A DNA stretch of 64,000 nt from Mucilaginibacter tundrae (lineage in GTDB: Bacteria > Bacteroidota > Bacteroidia > Sphingobacteriales > Sphingobacteriaceae): assembly GCF_013408825.1 (NCBI RefSeq), contig NZ_JACCBZ010000007.1, positions 186,001 to 250,000 on the forward strand, read 5' to 3'. The translations under genes were made by a program, and so were the position numbers. Within the stretch, counting starts at the first letter, position 1. Each line of letters begins with the position of its first letter. Positions 55,890 to 64,000 of this stretch are shown here, one piece after another. The notes under the pieces were generated by a model that saw only the letters and a list, made by a program, of their open reading frames with translations, was not told the DNA's origin and did not search any database.

Positions 55890-56726
55890 CTATTTTGGTT
55901 TGAAGAGCTTTTTAAGATAGGTAAACGGCTTTATCAGTATGTTACCGTACTTATACGAATTGGAATTATATATTTTTTCGATCTGTTCTTTTAAGAGTTG
56001 ATTCTCATAAAGATGCTTGATATAGGTTCCGAAATGTCTCTGATATTGTTCCGGTATGCGGTTGAAGATAATGCTTCTTGCGTTTTCAATATCCGCATCC
56101 TGCATGGTAACCAACATGGATTTTGGCCTGATGCGGTAAAAGAATAGGATATCGGGTATTTGGTAGACTTCCGAATTTTTATCCAACATCCTTAGCCAGA
56201 AATCCCAATCTTCATAACCTTTTTTGAAATCGGTATTGTAACCGCCAATTTGCTGCCACGATGTTTTTCGGTAAACCGCCGAACAGAAGATACAGTTGTT
56301 AATGAGCAGGTTTTGATAGGTATAGGGTGTCAGATCCCAAAACTTATTTTCCGCACCGAATTTGTTGGCCAGACAGTATACGAGTTTTATATTTTTATTA
56401 TTTGAGTAAGCGTTTAACGCTTTATCGATGTATTCTTTACCTATTAAATCGTCGGAATCTAAGGGAAGAATATATTCACCCTTGGCAGATTCGATGCCTT
56501 TATTCCTGGCTTCGGATAAGCCGCGGTTTTGCTGATGAATATATTTAAACCGTTCATCTTTGGCTGTCCATTCTTTCGCAACGGCTTCAGTATCATCTGT
56601 TGAACCATCGTTTACTATAATGCATTCCCAATCGGCAACGGTTTGTGCCAAAACGCTGGTTAGGGTTTCGGGCAGATATTCGGCCTGGTTATAGCAGGGG
56701 ACGATTATGGAGATGGCGGGTTGCAA
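55890..56726 (-). CDS. Glycosyltransferase family 2
   Basis: A 278-residue GT-A enzyme with ISIIVPCYNQAEYLPETLTS, CIIVNDGSTDDT and YILPLDSDDLI; the later GYEDWDFWLRML is the ED-x-D/ExDW acceptor-site motif seen in many GT2 proteins. It lies two bases after the FkbM gene. Confidence 0.9.
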   Translation of the reverse strand: MQPAISIIVPCYNQAEYLPETLTSVLAQTVADWECIIVNDGSTDDTEAVAKEWTAKDERFKYIHQQNRGLSEARNKGIESAKGEYILPLDSDDLIGKEYIDKALNAYSNNKNIKLVYCLANKFGAENKFWDLTPYTYQNLLINNCIFCSAVYRKTSWQQIGGYNTDFKKGYEDWDFWLRMLDKNSEVYQIPDILFFYRIRPKSMLVTMQDADIENARSIIFNRIPEQYQRHFGTYIKHLYENQLLKEQIEKIYNSNSYKYGNILIKPFTYLKKLFKPK

Positions 56727-56728
56727 GG

Positions 56729-57517
56729 CTATTGTTTAGGTTTATTAATAATGCGCCTAACTGTAGCTCCCAGTTTAATTCTAAAATCATAATAATTTTT
56801 CATAAAAGACAGTTTAGCTTTAGCGAAAACTGACCCTCGGATCGCTATTAGCCAGCCTCGTTTTTTATGGTCACTTTCTTGCCTGATCTCCGTATAGAAA
56901 CCAGCATTTTTAAGGTGCACAATTAACTGTTCAATGGTTACATCATTTGCTAAGTCCAGATGATACAAGACCAACATCTTTTCAATCTTTTTTAATAATG
57001 CCACCGGCGTTGACAGGAGTATCTTGAACTCAGCGCCTTCACAATTGAATTTCATGAAGTCACATTTTTCAATGTGGTTTATAGTGAAAAAGTTAGAAAG
57101 TGTATTAGTTTTTACAATTTCTCCTTCGGAAGAAAAGTCTTTTATTATACTATGTCCCCAATTTCCGTGCTCTGTATCATAGTATAATTTAGTAGTTCCA
57201 ATGTTATCACTTAAAGCAACTTTATGCGCAAATACGTTAGTTAAATTATTGCCTTTAACGTTTTGCTCTAAATAGGTAAACGTATCTAAACAAGGTTCGA
57301 ATGCATGGATAGTACCATCGGTTAGTAGTTGTGAAAGCACCAATGAGTAAGTTCCGATATGTGCACCTATATCAATAACTAAATGATCTTTTTCAGGTTT
57401 GTATTCCGGGAAGCCATTTTCAAAAATATGATCGATAATAGTATCTTTAATTACATACTCGTCACTGGTTCCTTTTCTGAAAAATACTTTTAAATTGTTT
57501 ATAGATTTATAATCCAT
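56729..57517 (-). CDS. FkbM-family methyltransferase
   Basis: A 262-residue SAM-dependent methyltransferase. The SAM-binding motif VIDIGAHIGTYSLVLSQLL (about residues 49-67) and the FKFNCEGAEFKILL-like segment (as DFMKFNCEGAEFKI) are those of the FkbM family, which methylates sugar hydroxyls in polysaccharide and antibiotic synthesis. It overlaps the Wzt-like ATPase gene by 11 bases. Next to such an ATPase, it may cap the chain by O-methylation (inference). Confidence 0.88.
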   Translation of the reverse strand: MDYKSINNLKVFFRKGTSDEYVIKDTIIDHIFENGFPEYKPEKDHLVIDIGAHIGTYSLVLSQLLTDGTIHAFEPCLDTFTYLEQNVKGNNLTNVFAHKVALSDNIGTTKLYYDTEHGNWGHSIIKDFSSEGEIVKTNTLSNFFTINHIEKCDFMKFNCEGAEFKILLSTPVALLKKIEKMLVLYHLDLANDVTIEQLIVHLKNAGFYTEIRQESDHKKRGWLIAIRGSVFAKAKLSFMKNYYDFRIKLGATVRRIINKPKQ

Positions 57518-58736
57518 GATTGTTAGTTATTTCAATAGAAGCATTGGGTAAAATGATGTTTTTTACATCAGAATAATTGTTGTGATCATTTTTCGGAACG
57601 GAAACTTGGCAGGCATTCTCAATCAATAATATGTATTGATTTGACAACTCGTTTCTAAAGCCTATATCTACCCTTAAATCCTGGCTTACTAAACCTACGT
57701 TCTCAATTTTAAAAACTACTGAATTAAATTCACTATTAATTTTTTCACCTGCCGTGAATTTATGGCTTTGGAGAGAGAATAATTTTATCCCTTCATTTGT
57801 ATGGAAGGATATATCGCAGTAACAACCATTAATGAATCTATTTTTTAGCCATGAGATTGAAAGATTAAGAAAGCTTTTGTAAACCCATTGATTAGATGGG
57901 TGATCAAAATTTACTTTGACATCAATATCATGGTCGGCTTTATTTAACTGGCTATCATAATATAATTGAGTTATTGCTTCTATTTCGCCAAATCTCTTTA
58001 ATTTTCCAGATTCCAGATACAGACCGGTATTACATAAAGCAGTAATTGATGCCATGTTATGGCTCACAAATAAAACGGTTCTGCCTTCGCCTTTACTAAT
58101 ATCGCCCATTTTGCCGAGACATTTTTTTTGGAACTCGGCATCGCCAACGGCTAAAACCTCGTCAACAATCAATATTTCTGATTCCAGGTGGGCAGCAACC
58201 GCAAATGCCAGGCGCACGTACATGCCTGATGAATAACGCTTTACCGGAGTATCTATATATCGTTCAACGCCCGAAAAATCTACTATTTCATCAAATCTGC
58301 GTTTAATCTCGGATTTGCGCATACCTAATATAGCACCATTAAGGTATATATTTTCTCTGCCTGTCAATTCGGGGCTAAAGCCTGTGCCAACTTCCAGTAA
58401 ACTGGCTATGCGTCCTTTAATTTTTATTGAACCAGTAGTGGGCGAGGTGATACGGCTTAGTATTTTTAGTAAAGTGCTTTTACCAGCGCCGTTACGGCCA
58501 ATTATTCCAACAGCATCACCTTGTTCTATATCAAAGTTCAAATCTTTAAGGCACCAAACAATATTGCTTTCGCCTTTGGCGGTGCGGTCGTTTGGTTCGC
58601 CGATGCGTAGATAGGGGTCTTCTTTTCCACGCATTCGGGCAATAAAGCGCTCCACATCACGGGAGATGGTGCCGGTGCCGAAATCACCTAACTGATACGC
58701 TTTCGATAACCCCTCTACTTTTATTGCTTTAGCCAT
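57507..58736 (-). CDS. Polysaccharide ABC exporter ATP-binding subunit (Wzt-like)
   Basis: A 409-residue ATPase of the polysaccharide/teichoic acid export type. Walker A is GRNGAGKST (residues 80-88), the signature is YSSGMYVRLAFA, and Walker B is LIVDEVLAVGD. Residues from about 260 on form a beta-rich C-terminal domain like the carbohydrate-binding domain of Wzt, which recognises a modified chain end. The partner permease (Wzm) is not in the window, although the usual place would be the neighbouring gene. It overlaps the FkbM gene and, by eight bases, the upstream GT gene. Confidence 0.9.
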   Translation of the reverse strand: MAKAIKVEGLSKAYQLGDFGTGTISRDVERFIARMRGKEDPYLRIGEPNDRTAKGESNIVWCLKDLNFDIEQGDAVGIIGRNGAGKSTLLKILSRITSPTTGSIKIKGRIASLLEVGTGFSPELTGRENIYLNGAILGMRKSEIKRRFDEIVDFSGVERYIDTPVKRYSSGMYVRLAFAVAAHLESEILIVDEVLAVGDAEFQKKCLGKMGDISKGEGRTVLFVSHNMASITALCNTGLYLESGKLKRFGEIEAITQLYYDSQLNKADHDIDVKVNFDHPSNQWVYKSFLNLSISWLKNRFINGCYCDISFHTNEGIKLFSLQSHKFTAGEKINSEFNSVVFKIENVGLVSQDLRVDIGFRNELSNQYILLIENACQVSVPKNDHNNYSDVKNIILPNASIEITNNHGL

Positions 58737-59856
58737 TTGTAGCCATTAGTAATTCTTCTAAGTTATTCATGTAAGCATCTTCGTTAAAATAATGCAAACA
58801 TTGTTTTTGTAAATTATGGCGTTTCTGGGATGATAGCGATGTTTCCAATACATTGCTTATAGCTGTTTCCAGTTCATCAAGGTTATCGGCATCAACTGCT
58901 TTACCTAGTTCGCCGTTGCGTATGGCGTCAATACTGCCATCGGCATTGCCGCATATAACGGGCAAACCGCAGGCAAGGGCTTCAATAAAAACAATACCAA
59001 AACCTTCTTTTTTACTGGGTAAAACAAATACATCAGCTAATAAAAAATGGGCGGGTATATCCTTTTCATCAATAAATCCAGTTAGGATAACATCCTCCTC
59101 AATCCCATCCTGAGCAATCATTTTTTTTATGCGGACCTCCTCGTTAATATCGTATTGACCAGATAATACGTATTTAATACCGGGGTATTTCACCTTTAAC
59201 CTACTTATCAATTTAATAACCTGATCATGCCCTTTGTACTGCTCTGAATTTGCCAGGCGGGTTAGGGTGTATATTACTCGGTTATCAAGGGTAAGGTTAT
59301 ATTTATTTAAAAGATGCTGGGGTTTAACAAATGCGGTTGGCAACTGCATAAATGGGTCAATGGCATTATTTAGTATGGCGCACTTATCCTGACTCACATT
59401 ATGCCTTCCGATCATTTGTTGTTTGGTGAAATCGCTTACGCAAACAACCTTATCGCAATGCTTTAAAAAGGCTTTTTGGAAAAAGCTTAGTGGGCGCCAA
59501 ACCTCAATACCATGCGCGATAAGCCAAACCTTTGTTTTTGGGTTTATTTTTTTGATGATTAATCCAACCATGGCTAAATTAATATGCGTTAAAATTACCA
59601 CATCAGCCTTGATGCCTTTCTTTATTGCCTGTATAACAAAATTACTTCTGTTGGTATTAAATCCCCTGAATTTTTTTGCGGGGAGATATTGCGGCATCAG
59701 ATCCTGATTGTTGTCATAGGCTGAATACATGTCAAAATCCCATTTTCCATTAGTAGCGAGGTGGTTTAATGAATGTGCCAGGGTTCGGGTCATTTTTTGG
59801 ATCCCGCCGGTTGTGCTGAAGCTTTGTAGTGTAAAAAGCAGTATTTTTTTACTCAT
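58729..59856 (-). CDS. Glycosyltransferase family 4
   Basis: A GT-B enzyme. The first Met at 59880 would overlap asnB by 32 bases; the ATG at 59856 (SKKILLFTLQSFSTTGGIQK) gives the usual GT4 start, a 375-residue protein and an eight-base ATGAGTAA overlap with asnB, and is preferred. The donor domain has VIYTLTRLANSEQYKGHDQV, and KEGFGIVFIEALACGLPVIC is the E-x7-E motif. Confidence 0.88.
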   Translation of the reverse strand: MSKKILLFTLQSFSTTGGIQKMTRTLAHSLNHLATNGKWDFDMYSAYDNNQDLMPQYLPAKKFRGFNTNRSNFVIQAIKKGIKADVVILTHINLAMVGLIIKKINPKTKVWLIAHGIEVWRPLSFFQKAFLKHCDKVVCVSDFTKQQMIGRHNVSQDKCAILNNAIDPFMQLPTAFVKPQHLLNKYNLTLDNRVIYTLTRLANSEQYKGHDQVIKLISRLKVKYPGIKYVLSGQYDINEEVRIKKMIAQDGIEEDVILTGFIDEKDIPAHFLLADVFVLPSKKEGFGIVFIEALACGLPVICGNADGSIDAIRNGELGKAVDADNLDELETAISNVLETSLSSQKRHNLQKQCLHYFNEDAYMNNLEELLMATNG

Positions 59857-61633
59857 GCGCCTGTAGCTGAAAAAGGGCAAAACATTTTGACCAGTGTAAT
59901 TTGTCAGTTTTAAAATTTTCGACCATTTTTTTAACCGTTTTGCCCTTGTACATAGTTTCGTCGGAGATATGCCGGTTTTGCTGCATCCATTTTTGTAGCG
60001 GGAAAGAAAAGCCCATCTTAGGCCTGTTCCATATTTCTTTAGGTATTAGATCTTTAAAACTATCTGTCAATAATTTTTTTGGCTGACCGCCAAACCTTAT
60101 TTCAGGTGAGATTTGTGTGGTTAGATTGATGAACATCTCGTCCAGAAAAGGAACCCTTACTTCGAGGCCATGATTCATGCTCATTACATCCGTATCGCGA
60201 AGCAATTGGTTTTGCATATAAAAATTGCTTTCCAGTTGTGAGGCGTATGATTTATTGTAGATTTTTGTTGCGGGTGTATTATCACCTGAAAATAAAATAT
60301 CGGCTACTTGCTTAATATCAGCATCCAATATAGCTGCAATACTTGACGGGGCGAATAAGGCCCGTAAGAAAAGGTAGTCAGCTGCTGGATTATTATATTT
60401 AAGAAACTCGAATTTTTTATACTGATCTGCCAACAGTGGTGTGGCTAATGAAAATAAGGATGTAGGCACCGATCTTAAATATTTAAGATAATGTATACGG
60501 CTAAATGATGGATAACCACCGTACAACTCATCGGCTCCGATGCCCGATAACACTGCTTTTAAACCGTCCTGCTGCGCGTATTTGCTAATAAACCAAGTGT
60601 TGATGCCATCGGTAGTTGGCATATCCATAGCTTGGAGTATTTGCGGGAAGCATTCTTCAAAATCTTGCTGTTTTACGAGGTGATCAAATTTTTCGCCGTC
60701 GATTTTATCGCGAATGATTTTTTGAAAAGCACTTTCGTCATGCGTTTTTTCGTTGAAGTGTATGGAAATGGTTTTAAGGCTGGTATGCTTTTGCTGGTTA
60801 GCCAATAAGGTGAGCAGACTTGAGTCGACACCGCCACTTAAAAATACCCCAATTGGAGCATCGGCTATTAATTGCCTGCTTACTGCTTTAGTTAATGTAT
60901 TAACTATTTGTTCACGAGCCTCGTCAGCATTAAATATGGATATTTTATTTACCGGATTTCCGTAGGCACCGGCATTAAACGTGGCTTTTGCATTATCCCA
61001 GCATAAAAAGTGCCCTTTGGGAAGGCTATAAACATTTTTTAAGGTGGTATAAGGCTCTGGTATGTGGCCATAAGCCAAAAACCGAATTTGCCAATCTTTG
61101 TCTTGCTCGGTTGCCAAACCGGCTACCTTAAATGCCCTTACCTCTGACGCGAAGCTTAGCTGACCTTTGTCTGCATAATAGTATAATGGTTTTATTCCGC
61201 CGGTATCCCGCACCAGGTAAGTGCTGTTTTTGGCTTTATCATACAATGCAAAGGCGAACATGCCGTTAAGTTTTTCAAAAGAAGCCGTACCCCAATGCAA
61301 ATAGGCTTGGATAATAACTTCGGTGTCGGTGGTTGAACGAAATTTGGCACCGGCAGCCAACAACTCTCTTTTTATTTCGGGGTAGTTGTATATCTCGCCG
61401 TTAAAGGTTATCCATGCTTTTTCGTCCACATCAGCCATTGGCTGGTGCCCGTTGTTACTTAGATCGATGATTGACAGCCTGCGCTGGCCAAAGCCAAGAT
61501 GCTTTTCCTCGTCGATAAAAATACCCTCATCATCCGGGCCGCCATGCTGTAAAGCAGTACACATCAGCTTAATCTTACTGCCTATCTCACCGGGCGATAA
61601 CCGGGCCGATATTATTCCTGCAATCCTGCACAT
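59849..61633 (-). CDS. asnB: Asparagine synthase (glutamine-hydrolysing), AsnB-like
   Basis: A 594-residue enzyme. Cys2 after the initiator is the nucleophile of the N-terminal glutaminase (CRIAGIISA). The synthetase domain has the pyrophosphate loop FLSGGVDSSLL (about residue 265). In polysaccharide loci such proteins often act as amidotransferases on sugar carboxylates rather than making free asparagine (inference). It is separated from the NusG-like gene by a 138-base gap and overlaps the next GT. Confidence 0.92.
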   Translation of the reverse strand: MCRIAGIISARLSPGEIGSKIKLMCTALQHGGPDDEGIFIDEEKHLGFGQRRLSIIDLSNNGHQPMADVDEKAWITFNGEIYNYPEIKRELLAAGAKFRSTTDTEVIIQAYLHWGTASFEKLNGMFAFALYDKAKNSTYLVRDTGGIKPLYYYADKGQLSFASEVRAFKVAGLATEQDKDWQIRFLAYGHIPEPYTTLKNVYSLPKGHFLCWDNAKATFNAGAYGNPVNKISIFNADEAREQIVNTLTKAVSRQLIADAPIGVFLSGGVDSSLLTLLANQQKHTSLKTISIHFNEKTHDESAFQKIIRDKIDGEKFDHLVKQQDFEECFPQILQAMDMPTTDGINTWFISKYAQQDGLKAVLSGIGADELYGGYPSFSRIHYLKYLRSVPTSLFSLATPLLADQYKKFEFLKYNNPAADYLFLRALFAPSSIAAILDADIKQVADILFSGDNTPATKIYNKSYASQLESNFYMQNQLLRDTDVMSMNHGLEVRVPFLDEMFINLTTQISPEIRFGGQPKKLLTDSFKDLIPKEIWNRPKMGFSFPLQKWMQQNRHISDETMYKGKTVKKMVENFKTDKLHWSKCFALFQLQAHE

Positions 61634-61771
61634 AAGAAACGTATGTTCATAGCTTCGCCCCGTAAGTCACAATGTTGCTTGTAACTTATTGTATTTTAGT
61701 TTGTTAAGTATTGCCTAAAATGGCTGTAATCCCGTATTGCTTTGCAGCTATACTGTTTAAATCTTGTTTAA

Positions 61772-62290
61772 TTAAAACCGGTCAATAATATTAGCCGCAA
61801 CATTTACAATAATTGAGCAGCCTAAATTATCAAGGCGTAATATTAACTTTTTTTGCGACTGGTATGCTATTATTTCGCCAATCATGCCTTTAAGCGGTCC
61901 TGCTTTAATCATGATTTTTTCACCAGCCTGCAAATTGTCTTCAGTAATTTCCAGCTCATAAGGGCTGGCCATAAGTAGTTTTAAATCTTCTATCTGCCTG
62001 TCGGGCATCGAAGTTATTTTGCCTGAGAAATATATGAACCGGGTTATGCCCTTTGTCATTAAAACTTCAGCCTGTTCGCTCTCATTAATATTTACAAACA
62101 AGTAAGATCTTATAAAAGGCTCTTCCACCCATTTTTTACGATCGCTCCATTGCTTAAGTTGCCTGTGGAGCGGCAGGTAGGCTTTAATACCTTTATCTGT
62201 TAATGCCTGGTATGCTTTTTTTTCGGCCCGTGGATGTGTATAAACCGGATACCATTTGTAGCTTAACGTTATGCTTGCTGTTACCGACAT
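61772..62290 (-). CDS. NusG-like transcription antiterminator (UpxY/RfaH type)
   Basis: A 172-residue NusG paralogue. The NGN domain covers residues 10-105 (KWYPVYTHPRAEKKAYQAL and EPFIRSYLFVNI), and a C-terminal KOW domain covers about 120-170 (AGEKIMIKAGPLKGMIGEII). In Bacteroides, UpxY proteins antiterminate their own capsule operon, and a similar role for the 23-gene locus that follows is likely (inference). It lies 15 bases after the Wzc-like gene. The 138-base gap to asnB could contain its recruitment site, but no known ops-like motif is recognised. Confidence 0.9.
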   Translation of the reverse strand: MSVTASITLSYKWYPVYTHPRAEKKAYQALTDKGIKAYLPLHRQLKQWSDRKKWVEEPFIRSYLFVNINESEQAEVLMTKGITRFIYFSGKITSMPDRQIEDLKLLMASPYELEITEDNLQAGEKIMIKAGPLKGMIGEIIAYQSQKKLILRLDNLGCSIIVNVAANIIDRF

Positions 62291-62305
62291 ACCTTGCCCA
62301 AGCGC

Positions 62306-64000
62306 TTATGATTTAAACCAACTCTTAATATTCCACCATTTTTTTTCTTTAGAATCAATATAATAACCAGAGCTTTCGTAGCCCGCGTAATCTGAGTAAT
62401 AATAATACCTGGAGCCATAATTTTCTCCGGTAAATTTGGTGGTATAATATCTGGAGTGTAGCAAGTCTTCTGCAAAAGCATTTAAAATAATAGCTGTATT
62501 ATCCAAATGATATTCCTGAGCTATACGTTGAGGTACGGTCGCGGCATAAAATTTTGATTTACCGGAACGGATCACGAAAATATTAATATCGCTTATCCTA
62601 ATTAATGGTATGGCGTCTGAAACAAGGCCGATTGGAGCGGTATCAATCATGATGATATCATATCTTGATCTTAACTCTTCAATCAGGATGCTCATCCGCG
62701 GGTTATGTAATAGCTCGGACGGGTTTGGTGGTACCGGGCCGGATACTATAAAATCAAGATTTTCCTGTTTGGAGTGAAGAATAATTTCGTCAAGTGTTGT
62801 TTGATGGGCCAGGTAATTACTTAATCCCTTATCATTAGGTACATTAAAGGTATGGTGTATCCTTGAGCGGCGAAGATCGGCTGCTATAAGTATAACCTTT
62901 TTATCTATTAGCGATAATGTACTAACCAGGTTAACCGCTACAAATGATTTTCCTTCGCCCGCTACTTCAGAAGTTATGCAAATAACCTTGCTTGATTTTT
63001 CGGACGCCAGAAAGCTAAGATTAGTACGCACCGAGCGCACTGATTCGGCAAAAATGGATCTGGGCTTGCTTATAGCTAATATTTGTGAGTTATCTTCATC
63101 AATATCTTCAGGAAATTTTCTGATAACACCAAGGATAGGTACTGAAGTAAGGCTTTCTACAGTTTCCTTATCATAAATATAAGGGTTCAGTATCCTGATC
63201 AATATAATTAAGCCCAGCCCTATTGATATGCCTAATATTAGCGCGGTATGGTGGATTGAATTATCATCGGGAGACACCGGACTAAAATTTGGCTCAGCCT
63301 GTTCAATAATGCTTGCACCGGGTAATATTGCCGAGCGGCTGATCTGCGCTTCTAATTTCTTTTCAGACAGGAATGAGTATACTTTATCATTAACATCAAA
63401 ATCACGTTTTAAACCTACCATAACCCGTTCATTCTCGGGTAATGTATTTATCTGTTGGTCAACTTGTTGCAGTTGGCCGTTAAGATAATCCATAGTTCTT
63501 CCAATACGGGCGTGTTGCGCGTTAAGGTTGTCTAAAGCGGCATTTTTTACCTCAAGTATTTGCTGGTTAACATCCTGTACTGGTTGCGAAGATGAAATAT
63601 ATGATTTTAAAAGTTCGTTTTTTCGGAGGATGAGTGTATTGATATTGGTTATCAACTGCGAAAGCAAAGGATCAATGCTACCCTGCATGCTAAAATTAAG
63701 GCTAACATTGTCTTTTTCGCTGGTAATCTGGTCTTTTAGTTGATCGATAGCCTGCAATTGTATTTTAAGTAAGGATTGCTGGGTCTCCAGGTCTTTACTT
63801 TTACTCAATGCATCGGCAGCGGCCGTGCTGATGTCAATTATACGCGAGTTTTGTTTGTTTTTTTCGATCAGATTTTCTGAGCCACGTACTTCCACCGAGA
63901 TCGTATCCAGTTGATTTTGAATGAATTTTATCATTTGGGTAGCCGACTGTGTTTTTTGATTCCGATCGTAATCCAAATACTCCTTCATGATGGCATTAAG
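62306..64000 (-). CDS. Wzc-like polysaccharide co-polymerase and tyrosine autokinase, 5' end cut off
   Basis: The reading frame runs open through the window edge, so the first Met inside (63988) is not the true start. The visible part has a periplasmic coiled-coil region (to about residue 240), a transmembrane helix (about 246-265), then a BY-kinase domain with Walker A SEVAGEGKS (about 340-348), Walker A' LIAADLRR and Walker B IIMIDTAPI. The C-terminal tail (about residues 514-543) has eleven tyrosines in 30 residues, a typical autophosphorylation cluster. The N-terminal Wzz region and first helix lie outside. It controls polymer length and export. Confidence 0.93.
   Translation of the reverse strand, partial: LNAIMKEYLDYDRNQKTQSATQMIKFIQNQLDTISVEVRGSENLIEKNKQNSRIIDISTAAADALSKSKDLETQQSLLKIQLQAIDQLKDQITSEKDNVSLNFSMQGSIDPLLSQLITNINTLILRKNELLKSYISSSQPVQDVNQQILEVKNAALDNLNAQHARIGRTMDYLNGQLQQVDQQINTLPENERVMVGLKRDFDVNDKVYSFLSEKKLEAQISRSAILPGASIIEQAEPNFSPVSPDDNSIHHTALILGISIGLGLIILIRILNPYIYDKETVESLTSVPILGVIRKFPEDIDEDNSQILAISKPRSIFAESVRSVRTNLSFLASEKSSKVICITSEVAGEGKSFVAVNLVSTLSLIDKKVILIAADLRRSRIHHTFNVPNDKGLSNYLAHQTTLDEIILHSKQENLDFIVSGPVPPNPSELLHNPRMSILIEELRSRYDIIMIDTAPIGLVSDAIPLIRISDINIFVIRSGKSKFYAATVPQRIAQEYHLDNTAIILNAFAEDLLHSRYYTTKFTGENYGSRYYYYSDYAGYESSGYYIDSKEKKWWNIKSWFKS

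Overview
The window looks like chromosomal DNA of a Bacteroidota bacterium, most likely family Sphingobacteriaceae (Mucilaginibacter/Pedobacter-like). The reasons are the fused hemC-hemD gene, the split atpD-atpC pair, TAnnTTTG-type -7 promoter boxes, a UpxY-like NusG paralogue heading a polysaccharide locus, an exosortase domain of the Bacteroidota type, and abundant dispersed intergenic repeats. The genus is an inference; no rRNA is present to settle it.

Layout. 1-2.4 kb: a metallo-beta-lactamase-fold hydrolase, an alpha/beta hydrolase and a DoxX-like membrane protein (minus strand). 2.5-13.2 kb: a heme biosynthesis locus on the plus strand, hemA, hemCD fusion, hemB, hemL, a two-component system, a TPR-like membrane protein, hemE and a HemJ-type protoporphyrinogen oxidase. 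This takes glutamyl-tRNA to protoporphyrin IX apart from the coproporphyrinogen oxidase step; ferrochelatase is also absent. 13.2-16 kb: a membrane protein, an exported beta-rich protein and an ABC ATPase. 16.1-28.5 kb: a branched-chain amino acid operon on the minus strand, transcribed ilvD-ilvB-ilvN-ilvC-leuC-ABM-leuD-leuB-methyltransferase-leuA-ilvA and closed by a terminator at about 15.96 kb. 28.8-31.1 kb: a tightly overlapping AT-rich four-gene unit (DoxX-like, DUF2071, membrane methyltransferase, membrane protein). 31.2-38 kb: atpD-atpC, a quinone oxidoreductase, a TlpA-like protein, a peroxiredoxin, tRNA-Arg, adk and obgE. 38-64 kb: one long minus-strand exopolysaccharide locus of about 23 overlapping genes. 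It runs from a Wzc-like tyrosine kinase (cut by the window edge) and a UpxY-like antiterminator through AsnB, a Wzt-like ATPase, FkbM and many glycosyltransferases to a Wzy-like polymerase, a GT2-exosortase fusion and a WcaF-type acyltransferase.

The most unusual signals are two. First, eight intergenic gaps, all between co-directional genes, carry arrays of 7-base (once 9-base) tandem units. In seven of them the arms are opposed and form a long hairpin. The unit sequence differs between loci, but the architecture is the same (hemCD/hemB, hemB/hemL, TPR gene/hemE, methyltransferase/leuA, ilvC/leuC, ilvN/ilvC, atpD/atpC, adk/obgE). These arrays reach into gene ends and would create a false leuC start. 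Second, one polypeptide fuses a family 2 glycosyltransferase to an exosortase-like membrane transpeptidase domain, inside a polysaccharide locus with no recognisable sorted substrate protein.
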